Assembly (NCBI GenBank): GCA_034666665.1
Contig: JAXDLK010000294.1
Span: 1 to 9,607, forward strand
Direction of reading: 5' to 3'
Source of the DNA: JAXDLK01 sp034666665
GTDB taxonomy: Bacteria > Desulfobacterota > Binatia > JACPRU01
Length of the DNA: 9,607 nucleotides
A program made the position numbers and the translations under genes. Under the pieces are notes generated by a model. The model had not been told where the DNA came from and ran no database searches. It saw only the letters and a list, made by a program, of their open reading frames with translations. Below, piece by piece: positions 9,126-9,607 of this stretch. Numbering within the stretch: the stretch's first letter is position 1; each line of letters opens with the position of its first letter.

Positions 9126-9575
9126 GTGGATGCCGCAGACGACAAGACCGGCGCCGACGAGCCGCTCACGGGAACGGTGCTCGTCATCGATGACGAGAAA
9201 CACAGCCTCGACATCCTCACTCGCTTCCTCGCCCTCGCCGACTTTTCCACGATCACCGCCGCGAGTGGTGAGGAGGGCCTCACCCTCGCCCGGTCGCAGC
9301 CGATCGACGTCATCGTCCTCGACGTCGCCATGCCGGGGATGGATGGCCTCGCAGTTTGCGAGGAGCTCCGTCAGGACGAGCGCACGAGCGGAATCCCGGT
9401 GATCCTGCTCACCGGGCACGACGACACCCGCACGCGCGCCGCGGGAATGCGGCTCGGCGTCATGGAATACCTGACGAAGCCCGTGAGCCGGCCGGAGCTC
9501 CTCGCGCGGGTACGCGCGCAGCTCCACGCCCGCCACCTCGCACGCCGAATCGACGAGACGCTGGCGAAGCTGTAA
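9126..9575 (+). CDS. Stand-alone response regulator receiver (copy 2, paralogue of copy 1)
   Basis: This 149-aa CheY-like receiver has Asp22-Asp23 (VIDDEK), phospho-acceptor Asp66 in VIVLDVAMPGMDG, Thr96 in ILLTGHDD, and Lys118 in LTKPVS, so it should be phosphorylatable. It shares with copy 1 the unusual LGV-x-E-(aromatic)-(M/L)-TKPV segment and the C-terminal helix LARVRAQLHARHLARRIDET, where copy 1 has the same basic pattern. Roughly half the receiver positions look identical by eye, which indicates tandem duplication. The first 15 residues are an acidic extension. The GTG start lies 95 nt after copy 1 and has only a weak ribosome binding site, so the exact start is less certain than the domain. 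No output domain follows. It probably works with copy 1 and the sigma-54 activator. Confidence 0.91.
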   Translation: MDAADDKTGADEPLTGTVLVIDDEKHSLDILTRFLALADFSTITAASGEEGLTLARSQPIDVIVLDVAMPGMDGLAVCEELRQDERTSGIPVILLTGHDDTRTRAAGMRLGVMEYLTKPVSRPELLARVRAQLHARHLARRIDETLAKL

Positions 9576-9594
9576 GCGGGGCGACGCACCCGCT
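9575..9594 (+). terminator. Weak hairpin after the second receiver gene
   Basis: A perfect 6-bp GC-rich stem, AGCGGG and CCCGCT with an 8-nt loop, begins at the last base of the receiver 2 stop codon. No T-tract follows (CGATTCTC), so intrinsic termination would be weak at best. The window ends 13 nt later and nothing further can be seen. Confidence 0.25.
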
Positions 9595-9607
9595 CGATTC
9601 TCACCGT

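Overview
The window is GC-rich bacterial chromosomal DNA that is almost fully coding, with GTG and TTG starts and many 1-4 nt gene overlaps. It resembles the Deltaproteobacteria/Myxococcota-like or Binatota/Rokubacteria-like soil lineages. This placement is inferred from composition and gene style; no taxonomic marker is present.

Positions 11-6101 (minus strand) hold a compact Fe-S cluster assembly operon. In transcription order it is an Rrf2-family regulator, sufB, sufC, sufD, sufS, sufU and a SufT-like MIP18/DUF59 gene. SufBCD is the scaffold complex, with SufC as ATPase. SufS removes sulfur from cysteine, and the zinc protein SufU relays it to SufBCD. The SufT-like protein probably helps in cluster maturation or transfer. 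Junctions are TGATG (sufB/sufC), ATGA (sufC/sufD and sufD/sufS), GTGA (sufS/sufU) and a 9-nt gap (sufU/sufT), which points to one polycistronic, translationally coupled message. No SufA-type carrier and no SufE is present, so this is the SufU version of the pathway. It is headed by a regulator type best known from proteobacterial SUF operons.

Positions 6152-7491 (minus strand) hold rph (RNase PH) and rdgB (dITP/XTP pyrophosphatase), overlapping as GTGA. They lie just upstream of the Rrf2 gene. The 50-nt gap between rdgB and the regulator holds a 24-bp imperfect palindrome followed on the minus strand by TTTTAT. It is either the Rrf2 operator, the rph-rdgB terminator, or both.

Positions 7557-9575 (plus strand, divergent from rph) hold a signalling cluster. 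It has a sigma-54 activator (AAA+ plus Fis-type HTH) with no N-terminal sensory domain, then two stand-alone CheY-like receivers that look like tandem duplicates sharing an unusual C-terminal helix. This layout suggests an NtrC-type regulator split into separate polypeptides. No histidine kinase is visible before the window ends.

Most of the window is well-known biology. The points worth a second look are the rdgB/Rrf2 palindrome, the split sigma-54/receiver cluster, and a GC3-rich 26-codon mini-ORF between the receivers.
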